A DNA stretch of 22,270 nt from assembly GCA_964355365.1 (NCBI GenBank), contig CAYHEX010000031.1, positions 1 through 22,270 on the forward strand. The letters run 5' to 3'. The notes beneath the pieces are model-generated. The model ran no database searches. It had not been told where the DNA came from and was given only the letters and a program-made list of their open reading frames with translations. Below, piece by piece: positions 13,228-22,200 of this stretch. Both the position numbers and the translations under genes were made by a program. The first letter of the stretch is position 1, and every line of letters starts with the position of its first letter. This DNA is from SCUN01 sp964355365 (GTDB lineage Bacteria; Acidobacteriota; Vicinamibacteria; Vicinamibacterales; SCN-69-37).

Positions 13228-15789
13228 ATGGCGCCCGACGACTACTCGGCCGACTTCGCGCTCAATCCGACGGCTGCGCGCCAGGCGCGCGTCGACCGCT
13301 TCCGCCATTTCCAGACGGTCGACGTGCCGCGCCTCCGGCACATCGGCATGGCACTCAATGCCGTCGGCGTGCTGCTCCATAACTACCTGATCTACGGCCA
13401 CGTCAGTCTGCACGACGGACTCTTCATCTCGAGTGTGCTCGTCGGTTACGCCGTCGTCGCGTGGCTCACGATCCGTCTCCTGTGGCGGCGGATCACGCTC
13501 GTCGACATCGGCGACCTCTTTCTCATCGTCGACGTCTTCGCGCTCGCGTTCGTGGTGTACGTCTCCGGCGCGGATCGCAGCCTGCTGTGGCCCGTGTTCC
13601 TCGCACGGCCGGCCGACCAGGTCGCCACAACGTTCAGGCGCTCGATGTTCTTCGCGCATCTGGGTCCAGCCGCGTTCCTGGGCCTGATGGTCTACATCAC
13701 CGCCATCGAGCACCGCGAGATCGCGTGGTCGATCGAGATCTCCAAGGGCGTGATCCTGTATTTCATGGCGATTTACATCGCGTTGACAGCGCGCACCGCG
13801 GAAGCACGGCGTAACAAGCTGGCGGACGCGCGTCGCACGGCCGAGCAGGCCGTGCGCACGTCCGACGAACGGCGACGCGAGCTGGAGACCGCGCTGTTCA
13901 AGCTCGAGAACGCCAGTAAGGCGAAGAGCGAGTTCCTGGCGAACGTCAGCCACGAATTGCGGACGCCGCTCAACAGCGTCCTCGGCAGCTCGGATCTGCT
14001 GCTCGACTCGCCGCTGACGCGCGAACAACGCGAGATGGTCGGTGTGCTCCGTGACTCCGCCGAGTCGCTCACACACATCGTCAATGACATCCTCGATCTC
14101 GCGCGGGTCGAAGCGCGGCGCATGCCGTTGGAACAGATTCCCATGCGGCTGCGCGACGTGGCCGGCGCGACGCTGCGCATGTTCACGGCCCGCGCGCATC
14201 ATCGACCGATCGAGCTGGTCTGCCATGTTGAACGCGATGTGCCCGAGGCGCTCACGGGCGATCCGGTCCGGTTGCGCCAAGTGCTGACCAACCTGATCGG
14301 CAACGCGGTCAAGTTCACCGAGCAGGGTGAGATCGTGCTGCGAGTGGAACGCGAAGAGGAACGGGCCGGCCGACTGGCGCTCCGTTTCTCCGTGCGCGAC
14401 ACGGGCATCGGCATCCCCAAGGACCGGCAGGCCGCGATCTTCGAGGCCTTCACGCAAGTGGATGGCTCGAGCACGCGGAAGTACGGCGGGACGGGTCTTG
14501 GTCTGACCATCGCCAACGAGCTGGTCACGCTGATGGACGGCCGCCTGTGGGTGGACAGCGAACCGGGGCACGGCAGCACGTTCTCGTTCATCGCCTGGTT
14601 CGGTCGCGCCGGCGCGGACACCACACTCGAGGCGCCGTGGGGCACGCGAACGGTGCGCGCGCTGGTGGCGGACGGTCACGGCACGGCGCGATCCGCGCTC
14701 GCGGAGGCGCTCGCAATCTGGCCCGCGGACATTCGCACCGTCAGTGGCGGTCATGCGGCCATCGCTGCCGCGGAGGTGGCTCTGGCCGCAGGAGCGCCCT
14801 TCGAGCTCGCGTTCGTCGACACCGACCTGCCCGGCATCGACGGCTTTGAACTGGCCACTCGCTTGCTCGCGGCACCGTTCCGCGTCTCGCGCGTGGTCCT
14901 GCTGATTCGTAACCGCACATCGCCCCTGGATGCTGAACGCGCGCTGGCGCTCGGAGCGCTCTATCTCGTCAAGCCCGCCACGCAGCAGCCGCTGGCCGAG
15001 CTCCTGCGAGGGGCGTTCGGCGCTGATCCGCACCGCGCAGGCCTGCTGCCCCACATGCGACCACCGGTCCGGCCCATGCGCGTGCTCGTCGCCGACGATC
15101 ACGAAGTGAATCAGGCCGTGGTCGGCGCAGTGCTAAAGAAGTGGGGCCACGCGGTCGCGGCGGCGATCGACGGCCAGGAAGTCCTCGACAAACTGGCCAC
15201 CGAACACTACGACCTCGTGTTGATGGACCTGCAGATGCCGGTCATGGACGGCCTCGACGCCACGCGACGTCTTCGACAGCGCGAAGCCGCCGCCGGTTCG
15301 CCGCGCGTGCCCGTGGTGGCGATGACCGCGCGAGCCATGGACGAAGACCGGGACCGCTGCCTCGCCGCGGGCATGGACGGCTACCTGTCGAAGCCGCTCG
15401 ACCAACGGGCGCTCTTTGATGTGCTGGCGCAAATCGGGGGCGCCGCACAGGGCGCGCCGGTCTCGTCGTTCGACCCCTCATTGATCGCGCCTGTCATCAG
15501 CGATCCGGCGTTGGTCCGTCACGTCGCCGGCCTGTTCCTGTCAACGGTGCCGGGACAGCTGGCGCGGCTGACGCGCGCGCTGGAACTGGGCGACGCGCCA
15601 CAGGCACTCGCGGTGGCCCACTCGCTGAAGGGGGCCGCACAATATTTCGCCGGCGCCGACACGTCGGCCGCTGAGACGATTGAAGCACTCTGCGCCGACG
15701 GCCAGGTGGAGCGCGCGCTGGGCGTGCTCGACCAACTCCGCGCCGACATGGACGCGCTATCAGCGCGTCTTCGCGTCTTCCTTCAGTAG
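13228..15789 (+). CDS. Membrane hybrid sensor histidine kinase (HK-REC-REC-HPt)
   Basis: An 853-residue phosphorelay protein. Residues ~40-190 contain about five membrane helices with little periplasmic sequence, then a coiled coil (190-232). The kinase has the H-box SHELRTPLN (phospho-His242), N-box NLIGNAVKF (Asn359), G1 DTGIGI (Asp391) and G2 GTGLGL (421-426). The first receiver (~476-597) keeps Asp531 and Lys582, but one of the two acidic-pocket residues is Gly483 and the switch Thr/Ser is Ile560. The second receiver (617-735) is complete: Asp623/Asp624, Asp667, Thr700, Lys722. The HPt domain ends the protein with His798 in AHSLKGAA. The output response regulator is not in the window. ATG 13228 is preceded by AAGGGG (13217-13222) and follows the aminotransferase stop by two bases. 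Its last 30 bases overlap the convergent anti-sigma gene. Confidence 0.93.
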   Translation: MAPDDYSADFALNPTAARQARVDRFRHFQTVDVPRLRHIGMALNAVGVLLHNYLIYGHVSLHDGLFISSVLVGYAVVAWLTIRLLWRRITLVDIGDLFLIVDVFALAFVVYVSGADRSLLWPVFLARPADQVATTFRRSMFFAHLGPAAFLGLMVYITAIEHREIAWSIEISKGVILYFMAIYIALTARTAEARRNKLADARRTAEQAVRTSDERRRELETALFKLENASKAKSEFLANVSHELRTPLNSVLGSSDLLLDSPLTREQREMVGVLRDSAESLTHIVNDILDLARVEARRMPLEQIPMRLRDVAGATLRMFTARAHHRPIELVCHVERDVPEALTGDPVRLRQVLTNLIGNAVKFTEQGEIVLRVEREEERAGRLALRFSVRDTGIGIPKDRQAAIFEAFTQVDGSSTRKYGGTGLGLTIANELVTLMDGRLWVDSEPGHGSTFSFIAWFGRAGADTTLEAPWGTRTVRALVADGHGTARSALAEALAIWPADIRTVSGGHAAIAAAEVALAAGAPFELAFVDTDLPGIDGFELATRLLAAPFRVSRVVLLIRNRTSPLDAERALALGALYLVKPATQQPLAELLRGAFGADPHRAGLLPHMRPPVRPMRVLVADDHEVNQAVVGAVLKKWGHAVAAAIDGQEVLDKLATEHYDLVLMDLQMPVMDGLDATRRLRQREAAAGSPRVPVVAMTARAMDEDRDRCLAAGMDGYLSKPLDQRALFDVLAQIGGAAQGAPVSSFDPSLIAPVISDPALVRHVAGLFLSTVPGQLARLTRALELGDAPQALAVAHSLKGAAQYFAGADTSAAETIEALCADGQVERALGVLDQLRADMDALSARLRVFLQ

Positions 15790-16023
15790 CCGCTTGATGC
15801 TCGCGCGTGCACGGCTGCGCAGGGCCGGCGGCAGCGGTGTGCTTGCCGCGCGGTGACACAGTCCCACGGTCGACCGCAGCTCGGCTGTCAGCTGGGTGCA
15901 GCGCGGGCATGTCGACACATGACGCGAGATGCGCCCGCATTCCGCTGCGCTGAGATCCCCATCGATGGACGCCGAGAGGCGCTCGATCAACATGTCGCAG
16001 CTGGGCGTTCGCTTCGCCATCAT
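15760..16023 (-). CDS. Zinc-binding anti-sigma factor (zf-HC2 type), no membrane segment
   Basis: The 87-residue protein has the ZAS signature His35-x3-Cys39-x2-Cys42 (RHVSTCPRCT), preceded by Cys9 in CDMLIERLSASIDGDLS, the usual anti-sigma zinc-finger layout. A helical tail rich in Arg follows (LRSRARASIKRLLKE), without a transmembrane helix, so it should act in the cytoplasm and bind the ECF sigma factor encoded just before it. Soluble ZAS proteins of this type often respond to redox or zinc, but that is not shown here. Its start ATGATG overlaps the sigma stop by three bases (TGA at 16022-16020). Its 3' end lies inside the convergent hybrid kinase gene. Confidence 0.85.
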   Translation of the reverse strand: MMAKRTPSCDMLIERLSASIDGDLSAAECGRISRHVSTCPRCTQLTAELRSTVGLCHRAASTPLPPALRSRARASIKRLLKEDAKTR

Positions 16024-16610
16024 GACTCCTTCAACAGGTCGCGCAGCCGGCCGCGCGCGCGGTGCAGCCGCGTCTTCACGTTGTCTTCCGACAAGTGCGT
16101 AATCTCCGCCACTTCACGCGTCGACAACCCTTCCATCTCGCGCAACAGCACAATCATCCGATCCACCGGCGCGAGCGCCGCGAGCGCCGCACGCAGCCGC
16201 TGCCCGAGCCACGCGTTCAACGCCTGCGCCTCGGGTCCATCGGCCGCGTCCGCCACCTCCATCGGCGCGCCATCGAGCGGCGCGAGATGGGACGGTTCGC
16301 CCACGTGCTTGCGCCGCTTCATCAGGCAGAAGTTCCGCACCGTGCGAAACAACCACGTTCTGAACGCCTCCGGCCGCTCGATCTTCTTCACGTGCCGGTA
16401 CGTCTTCAAGAGCGCCTCCTGCATGACGTCTTCCGCATCATGCGGGTTGCCGCACACCAGCAGGCTGAAGCGGAACGCCACCGACTGCACGCGCATGAGC
16501 AGGCGCTCCATCGCCACCTGTCCACCCGCGGCCGCGGCCCGCACGAGCGCTTCGTATTCAGCGCCGACATCAGCGCTATGTGAGAGATGCAGATCCCGCG
16601 GTTTCGTCAC
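16020..16610 (-). CDS. ECF-type RNA polymerase sigma factor (sigma-70 family)
   Basis: The 196-residue protein has region 2 at ~20-100 (FSLLVCGNPHDAEDVMQEALLKTYRHV, then FRTWLFRTVRNFCLMKRR). A short linker with a Pro/Asp-rich stretch follows, then region 4 at ~140-192 (AALAPVDRMIVLLREMEGLSTREVAEITHLSEDNVKTRLHRARGRL), whose helix-turn-helix reads the -35 element. Regions 1 and 3 are absent, as in ECF factors. The start is GTG at 16610; AAGGAG stands only two bases upstream, an unusually tight spacing. The cotranscribed zinc anti-sigma factor is the obvious regulator, and the divergent efflux operon is the obvious candidate target along with the sigma gene itself. Confidence 0.93.
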   Translation of the reverse strand: MTKPRDLHLSHSADVGAEYEALVRAAAAGGQVAMERLLMRVQSVAFRFSLLVCGNPHDAEDVMQEALLKTYRHVKKIERPEAFRTWLFRTVRNFCLMKRRKHVGEPSHLAPLDGAPMEVADAADGPEAQALNAWLGQRLRAALAALAPVDRMIVLLREMEGLSTREVAEITHLSEDNVKTRLHRARGRLRDLLKES

Positions 16611-16620
16611 AACTCCTTGT

Positions 16621-16650
16621 ATTGTCCGCGCTTTTCCCGCGACCTGTCAC
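16621..16650 (-). promoter_or_regulatory. Candidate promoter of the ECF sigma gene
   Basis: On the minus strand GTGACA (16650-16645) and GACAAT (16626-16621) are 18 bases apart, resembling sigma-70 -35 and -10 boxes (five and four matches). The GTG start is only 10 bases beyond the -10 box, so the leader would be very short. A sigma-specific autoregulatory element instead of this is equally possible. The 70-base gap also must hold the efflux operon promoter, which I could not identify. Confidence 0.25.
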
Positions 16651-16680
16651 GTTTGCTCCGACGTCTGCATCTCTCCCCTG

Positions 16681-18024
16681 ATGGAACGACGATTGCTTTC
16701 CGCCATTGGCACCGCCGGCCTGCTGCTGCTCCTGGCCGCCCCCGCAACCGCACAGGCCCCGCTGTCGCTGTCACAGGCGATCGACGAGGCCGTCGCCCGT
16801 AACCCGTCGCTCGCCGCGGCTCGGGCCTCTGGGCGGCAGGCGCAGGCCGACACGCGCGCCGTGCGTGCGGAGTGGCTGCCGCGGATCAACTTCTCCGAAG
16901 GTTGGCAGCGATCCACGCAGCCAGTGGCCGGCTTCGGCACACTGCTCAACGCGCGCCGCTTCACCGCCGCTGATTTCGCGATCGACCGCCTCAACCGGCC
17001 GGGTGCGGTCGATGGGTTCTCGCGACGACTCGGCGTGTCGCAAGTCCTCTTCGACGGCAACCACCTGCGCGCGGCGTCCGCGATGGCCACGGGGCGCGCC
17101 GCGATCGCTGATGCGAGAACAGCCGCCGCCATGGCCAACCTCGCGCTCAACGTGACTCAAGCCTACGGGCGCCTCGCCTCCGCGCAGGCCGGTGCGGACG
17201 CGGCGAAGGCGGCTGTCGCCTGGGCGCAGGAAGACTTGTCGCGCGCCACGTCACGGCGCGATGCGGGCACCGCCACGGACGCCGACGTGCTCGCGATGTC
17301 CGTGCACGCGGCCGACATGCGCCAGCGGCAACTGCAGGCGGACAGTGACATCGTGACGGCCCGCGCGGCGCTCAATCAACTGATGGGCGCACCCGTCGAC
17401 CGGACCTTCACCATCGCGCTGCCTGCACCGGGCGCGACCGCACCGGAACTGGCCGCGTTGGTGGCCGAGGCGCGCAGGTCGCGTCCTGAACTACACGAGG
17501 CGGATCAGGCGCTGGCGATTGCCCAGGCCGGCGTGCGCGATGCGCAGGGCGGCTGGCTGCCGACCATCGCCGCGGGCGCGGGATACGAATGGAACGGGCT
17601 CACCTTCACGTCGCGCGAGTCGGCCTGGACCGTGGGCGCCGAGCTGCGCTGGAGCGTGTCGGTGGGCGGCGCGGAAGCCGCGCGCGTGACCTCGGCCCGC
17701 GCCGCGGTTGATGCGGCTCGCGCGTCGCGCGCGGCCCTCGACAGCGCGATCGAAGTCGACGTCCTGACCGCGCGGCAGCAGTGGCTCGTCGCCCGCGCCC
17801 GCATCGACGTCGGCCGCCTGTCGGTCGACGACGCGAAAGAAAGTCTGCGGATTACGCGGCAGCGATACGCGGCCGGGCTCGCGTCGGTCCGCGACGTGCT
17901 GGCCGCATCCGCCGCCGAGTTGGCGGCCGAAGCGCAGCACACGGCCAACGCCGTCGCGGTGGTCACAGCCTGGGCTGCGCTCGAACGCGCACTCGGCCGC
18001 ACCGCATTCACACACCTTCAGTAG
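16681..18024 (+). CDS. TolC-family outer-membrane efflux protein
   Basis: The 447-residue protein has a signal peptide (MERRLLSAIG to about PATAQA, residue 26) and starts the mature part with LSLSQAIDEAVARNPSLAAARA, the usual OEP family opening. Two homologous halves of long Ala-rich helices follow, with the second copy at ~280 onward (RRSRPELHEADQALAIAQAGVRDAQGGWLPTIAAGAGYEWNG) and conserved RYAAGLASVRDVLAA near the end. It should form the trimeric channel through the outer membrane for the adaptor and RND pump encoded next. It is the first gene of the efflux operon, diverging from the sigma gene. No Shine-Dalgarno is evident upstream of ATG 16681; the signal peptide fixes the start. Confidence 0.92.
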   Translation: MERRLLSAIGTAGLLLLLAAPATAQAPLSLSQAIDEAVARNPSLAAARASGRQAQADTRAVRAEWLPRINFSEGWQRSTQPVAGFGTLLNARRFTAADFAIDRLNRPGAVDGFSRRLGVSQVLFDGNHLRAASAMATGRAAIADARTAAAMANLALNVTQAYGRLASAQAGADAAKAAVAWAQEDLSRATSRRDAGTATDADVLAMSVHAADMRQRQLQADSDIVTARAALNQLMGAPVDRTFTIALPAPGATAPELAALVAEARRSRPELHEADQALAIAQAGVRDAQGGWLPTIAAGAGYEWNGLTFTSRESAWTVGAELRWSVSVGGAEAARVTSARAAVDAARASRAALDSAIEVDVLTARQQWLVARARIDVGRLSVDDAKESLRITRQRYAAGLASVRDVLAASAAELAAEAQHTANAVAVVTAWAALERALGRTAFTHLQ

Positions 18025-18036
18025 AGACGCCATCCC

Positions 18037-19224
18037 ATGAGGCCCCACGTGCGCATCCGCTTCGCTTTCGCCGCTCTTCCCCTGGTCTTCAGTGTTGCTG
18101 CCTGCAGCACACCATCGGAGACGACGCCCGACAACTCCCCCGCTGTGGCCGTGACGACGGTGACCGCGAGCCAGCTCGATTGGCCGGCGCACTTCGATGC
18201 GGGCGGTGTGCTGCGCGCGCGCACCACCGCCACCATCGCCAGTCGCCTCCTCGCGCCGGTGCTCAGCGTGAAGGTGCGCCCGGGCGATCGCGTGAAGCAG
18301 GGCCAGACGCTGATTGAGCTCGACGCGGCCGGGCTCGGTGCGCAGGCCACGCGCGCTGCGGCCGCGGTCACCGCCGCCACGTCCGGCGCCGTCGCCGCCG
18401 GCGCGGACGTCGAGGGCGCAGACGCCGCCGTCGTGCTGGCCAAGGCCACGCACGCGCGCATCGCGCAACTGCGCGCCGATCGCGCCGCCACAGCGCAGGA
18501 ACTGGACGAAGCGGTCGCGGCGCTCGCGGCGGCCGAGTCGCGCCTCAAGGGCGCGCGCGCTCGCCACAGCGAGGCCACCGCCGGACTTGACGCGCTCACC
18601 GCCGCGCGCTCCGCGGCCGCGACCGACGCCTCCTACCGCACCCTCACCGCGCCGTTCGACGGCGTCGTGATCTCGCGCAGCATCGATCCGGGATCCATGG
18701 CCACGCCGGGCGCGCCCCTCCTCGTCATGGAGAACCCGGCGGCGCTGCAACTGGACCTGCGCATCGACGCCGCGCGCGCGCCCTTCATCACGCTGGGACA
18801 GACGGTGCAGGTACACATCGACACCGACGCGGACACCGCGCCGGGCCACGCCGGCCGCGTGACGGAGATCTCGACGATCGACACCGGCGCACACAGCTTC
18901 GGCGTCAAGATCGACCTCGCCGACAGCACCGGCTGGCGTTCAGGCCTCTACGGCCGCGCGCAGTTCGCCGCCGCTCCGCGCAAGACGGTCGTGATTCCTG
19001 CGGCCGCGGTGATTCGACGCGGACAGCTCAGCTTCGTCTTTGCGGCCTCCGCCGACGGCCATGCCCGCCTCCGCGCGGTCGCCCTCGGAGAGTCGGGCGC
19101 CAACGGCGTCGAAGTCCTCGACGGCCTCTCCGCCGGCGAGTCGATCCTCATCAACCCGCCGGCCGCGCTGACCGACGGCACGAAAATCACGACCACGGGC
19201 GCGGCCTCAGGGGTGAAACGATGA
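18037..19224 (+). CDS. RND efflux periplasmic adaptor (HlyD/MFP family), predicted lipoprotein
   Basis: The 395-residue membrane-fusion protein has a type II signal with lipobox SVAAC (Cys23), so it should be anchored to the inner membrane. The first half-lipoyl motif is at ~75-95 (LLAPVLSVKVRPGDRVKQGQTLIELD). A long Ala-rich coiled-coil hairpin (~96-200) follows, with the second half-lipoyl at TLTAPFDGVVISRSIDPGSMATPGAPLLVM (~207-236). Beta-barrel and membrane-proximal segments come after (VVIPAAAVIRRGQLSFVF). It links the inner-membrane pump to the TolC-type channel. Its stop overlaps the pump start by four bases (ATGA), and it begins 12 bases after the TolC-type gene. Confidence 0.92.
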   Translation: MRPHVRIRFAFAALPLVFSVAACSTPSETTPDNSPAVAVTTVTASQLDWPAHFDAGGVLRARTTATIASRLLAPVLSVKVRPGDRVKQGQTLIELDAAGLGAQATRAAAAVTAATSGAVAAGADVEGADAAVVLAKATHARIAQLRADRAATAQELDEAVAALAAAESRLKGARARHSEATAGLDALTAARSAAATDASYRTLTAPFDGVVISRSIDPGSMATPGAPLLVMENPAALQLDLRIDAARAPFITLGQTVQVHIDTDADTAPGHAGRVTEISTIDTGAHSFGVKIDLADSTGWRSGLYGRAQFAAAPRKTVVIPAAAVIRRGQLSFVFAASADGHARLRAVALGESGANGVEVLDGLSAGESILINPPAALTDGTKITTTGAASGVKR

Positions 19225-22200
19225 GCGCGCCTGTCGGACTCGCGGGCCGTCTGGCCGGCGCATTCCTCCACTCGAAGCTCACGCCACTCGTGATCGTCAC
19301 GTCTCTGCTGCTCGGCATCGACGCGATCATCTCCCTGCCGCGCGAAGAAGAACCCCAGATCATCGTCCCGATGATCGACGTGTTCGTGAACCTGCCCGGC
19401 GCGTCGCCGACCGAAGTGGAACAGCGCATCACGCGCCCGCTCGAGCGCCGCCTCTGGGAAATCCCCGGCGTGGAGTATCTGTACTCCACGTCAAGCCCGG
19501 GCCGGTCCATGCTCGTCGTCCGCTTCATCGTGGGACAGGACGAAGAGCGCGCGCTGGTCCGACTCAATCAGAAGCTCGCCGGTTCGGCCGGCGAACTCCC
19601 GCCTGGCGCGTCGGCCCCCATGGTGAAGTCGCGATCGATTGACGACGTCCCGGTGATGGCGCTCACGCTCTGGGGCAAAGGCTACGACGACGTGCGCCTC
19701 CGCCAGATGGCGGGCCAACTGCGCGACTCGATCAAGGAGGTGCCGGACATCTCGGAGGTCACGCTCATCGGCGGCCGCCCGCGTCAGGTCTCCGTGGATC
19801 TCGACCCGACGACGCTCGATGCGCGCGGCCTCGATCCGCTGGGTGTGTGGCAGGCGCTCACGCGGTCGAATGTGCGGCAGGCCGCCGGGCAACTGCTCAA
19901 CTCGAATCAGTCTCGCGCGCTCGAAGCCGGCTCGTGGCCGACGTCCACGCCAATGCTGCGTGATGTGGTCGTGGGCATGAGCGGCGGAGCGCCGGTGCAC
20001 CTCGGGGACGTGGCGACCGTCACGGACGCCGGCGGCGAACCTGAGGACTACGTGGCGTTTCATTCAAAAGCCAGTCAGTCCTTCCCTGCCGTCACGCTGG
20101 CGATTGCCAAACGCAAGGGCACGAACGCCATTGCCCTCACGCGCCGGATCGAAGAGAAGCTCGACACGGTGCGCGGCTACCTCGTGCCGAGCGACCTCCA
20201 GGTCACCGTCACGCGCAACTACGGCGAGAGCGCCGAGCAGAAGTCGAACGAACTGCTGTGGCACATGCTGCTCGCCGTCATCTCGGTCTCGCTGCTGATC
20301 TGGTTTGCGCTCGGCCGCCGCGAGTCGGTGGTGGTCATGACGGCCATTCCCGTCACGCTCGCCCTCACCCTCTTCGTCTTCTATCTCTACGGTTACACGC
20401 TCAACCGCATCACGCTCTTCGCGCTCATCTTCTCCATCGGCATTCTCGTGGACGACGCGATCGTGGTCGTTGAGAACCTGGTGCGGCATGCGCGGCTCGC
20501 GGGCGGCGCCATGACCGATGCCATCGCCATTCGCGCGGTCGACGAAGTGGGCAATCCGACGATTCTCGCCACGCTCACCGTGGTGGCCGCCATTCTGCCG
20601 ATGGCGTTTGTGGGCGGACTCATGGGGCCGTACATGCGACCGATCCCGATCGGCGCCTCGGCGGCGATGCTATTTTCGCTCGCGGTCGCGTTCATCGTCA
20701 CGCCCTGGGCCGCGGTCCGGCTGCTGAAGCACAGCGGCGAGCACGGCGTGGAGAAAGAAGGCAAGTTCACGCAGCTCTATCGCGCCATGATGGCGCGGCT
20801 GATTCGTGACACGCGCAGCCGCTGGATCTTCCTCACGTCGGTGGCGGTCCTGCTTGTCGGTTCGGCGGCGCTCGTGCCGCTCGGCTTCGTGAAGGTGAAG
20901 ATGCTGCCGTTCGACAACAAGAGCGAACTGCAGGTGGTGGTGCGGCTGCCCGACAACGCCCCGCTCGAGTCGACGGCGCGCGTGGCCACGTCCCTGGCCA
21001 CCGAGGCGCTCAAGGACCCGGATGTCGTCAGCGCCCAGAGCTACGCCGGCACGTCGTCGCCGTACACATTCAATGGCTTGGTGCGGCACTACTTCCTCCG
21101 CCAGCAGCCGAATCTTGCCGACGTGCAGATTCAACTCACGCCGAAGGAAGACCGCTGGGAACAAAGCCATGCGATCGCGAAGCGGCTGCGCGCGGCGCTG
21201 CTGCCAATGGCCACCGCGCTCGGCGCCACGATCCAGGTCGTGGAGGTGCCGCCCGGCCCCCCGGTGCTGCAGACGCTGGTGGCGGAAGTCTACGGGCCCG
21301 ATCCCGAGCGGCGTCTGGATCTGGCGCGCCGCGTCAAGTCCGTGTTCGACACCACGCCGGGCGTCGTCGACACCGATTGGTACGTGGAAACGTCGAAGCC
21401 GAAGTGGCGTCTTGATGTGGACCAGGAGAAGGCCGCGGCCGCGGGTCTCTCCGCATCCGACGTGTCGAATGTCGTCAGCATGGGCGGCGCCGGCAGTCCG
21501 GCCGGACTGCTGCATGACCCGCAGGCGCGTGAGGATGTGCCGATCGTGTTGCGCCTGCCGAAACACCTGCGCGGCTCGCTGGATGCGGTGCAGTCGCTCC
21601 GCGTGCAGGGTCGCGAGCGCGTGGCCGTCGGCGAATTGACGACATCAGTGGCGGCGGAGGATGAGCCGAGCGTGTACCACAAGAACCTGCAGCCGGTGAC
21701 CTACGTGACCGGTGACATCGCGGGCCAGGTGGAGAGTCCGGTCTACGCGATTCTGCAGATGAACAAGGCCATCGCCGCCACGCCCGGCCCGACCGGTCAG
21801 CCAGTGGAGATCTTCAACGCCACGCTGCCGACCAACAGCGCCGAGTACGCAATGAAGTGGGACGGCGAATGGCACATCACGTATGAGGTATTCCGCGACC
21901 TCGGCATTGCGTTCGCCGCCGTGCTGATCCTGATCTACATTCTCGTCGTCGGCTGGTTCCAGTCGTTCGCCACGCCGATGACGATCATGATGGCGATTCC
22001 GTTCTCGCTCGTCGGCATCCTGCCGGCGCACGCGCTGGGCGGCGCGTTCTTCACGGCGACGTCGATGATCGGCTTCATCGCCGGCGCCGGCATCGTCGTG
22101 CGCAACTCGATCATCCTCGTGGACTTCGTGGAGCTGCGCATCAGCGACGGCATGGCCCTCGAAGACGCCGTGATCGACGCGGGCGCCGTGCGTTTCCGTC

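Noticed and set aside
12676..15102. Long minus-strand open frame of 808 codons across the aminotransferase and kinase genes
   Set aside because: It shows no domain and crosses two genes with intact catalytic motifs on the other strand; an antisense shadow.
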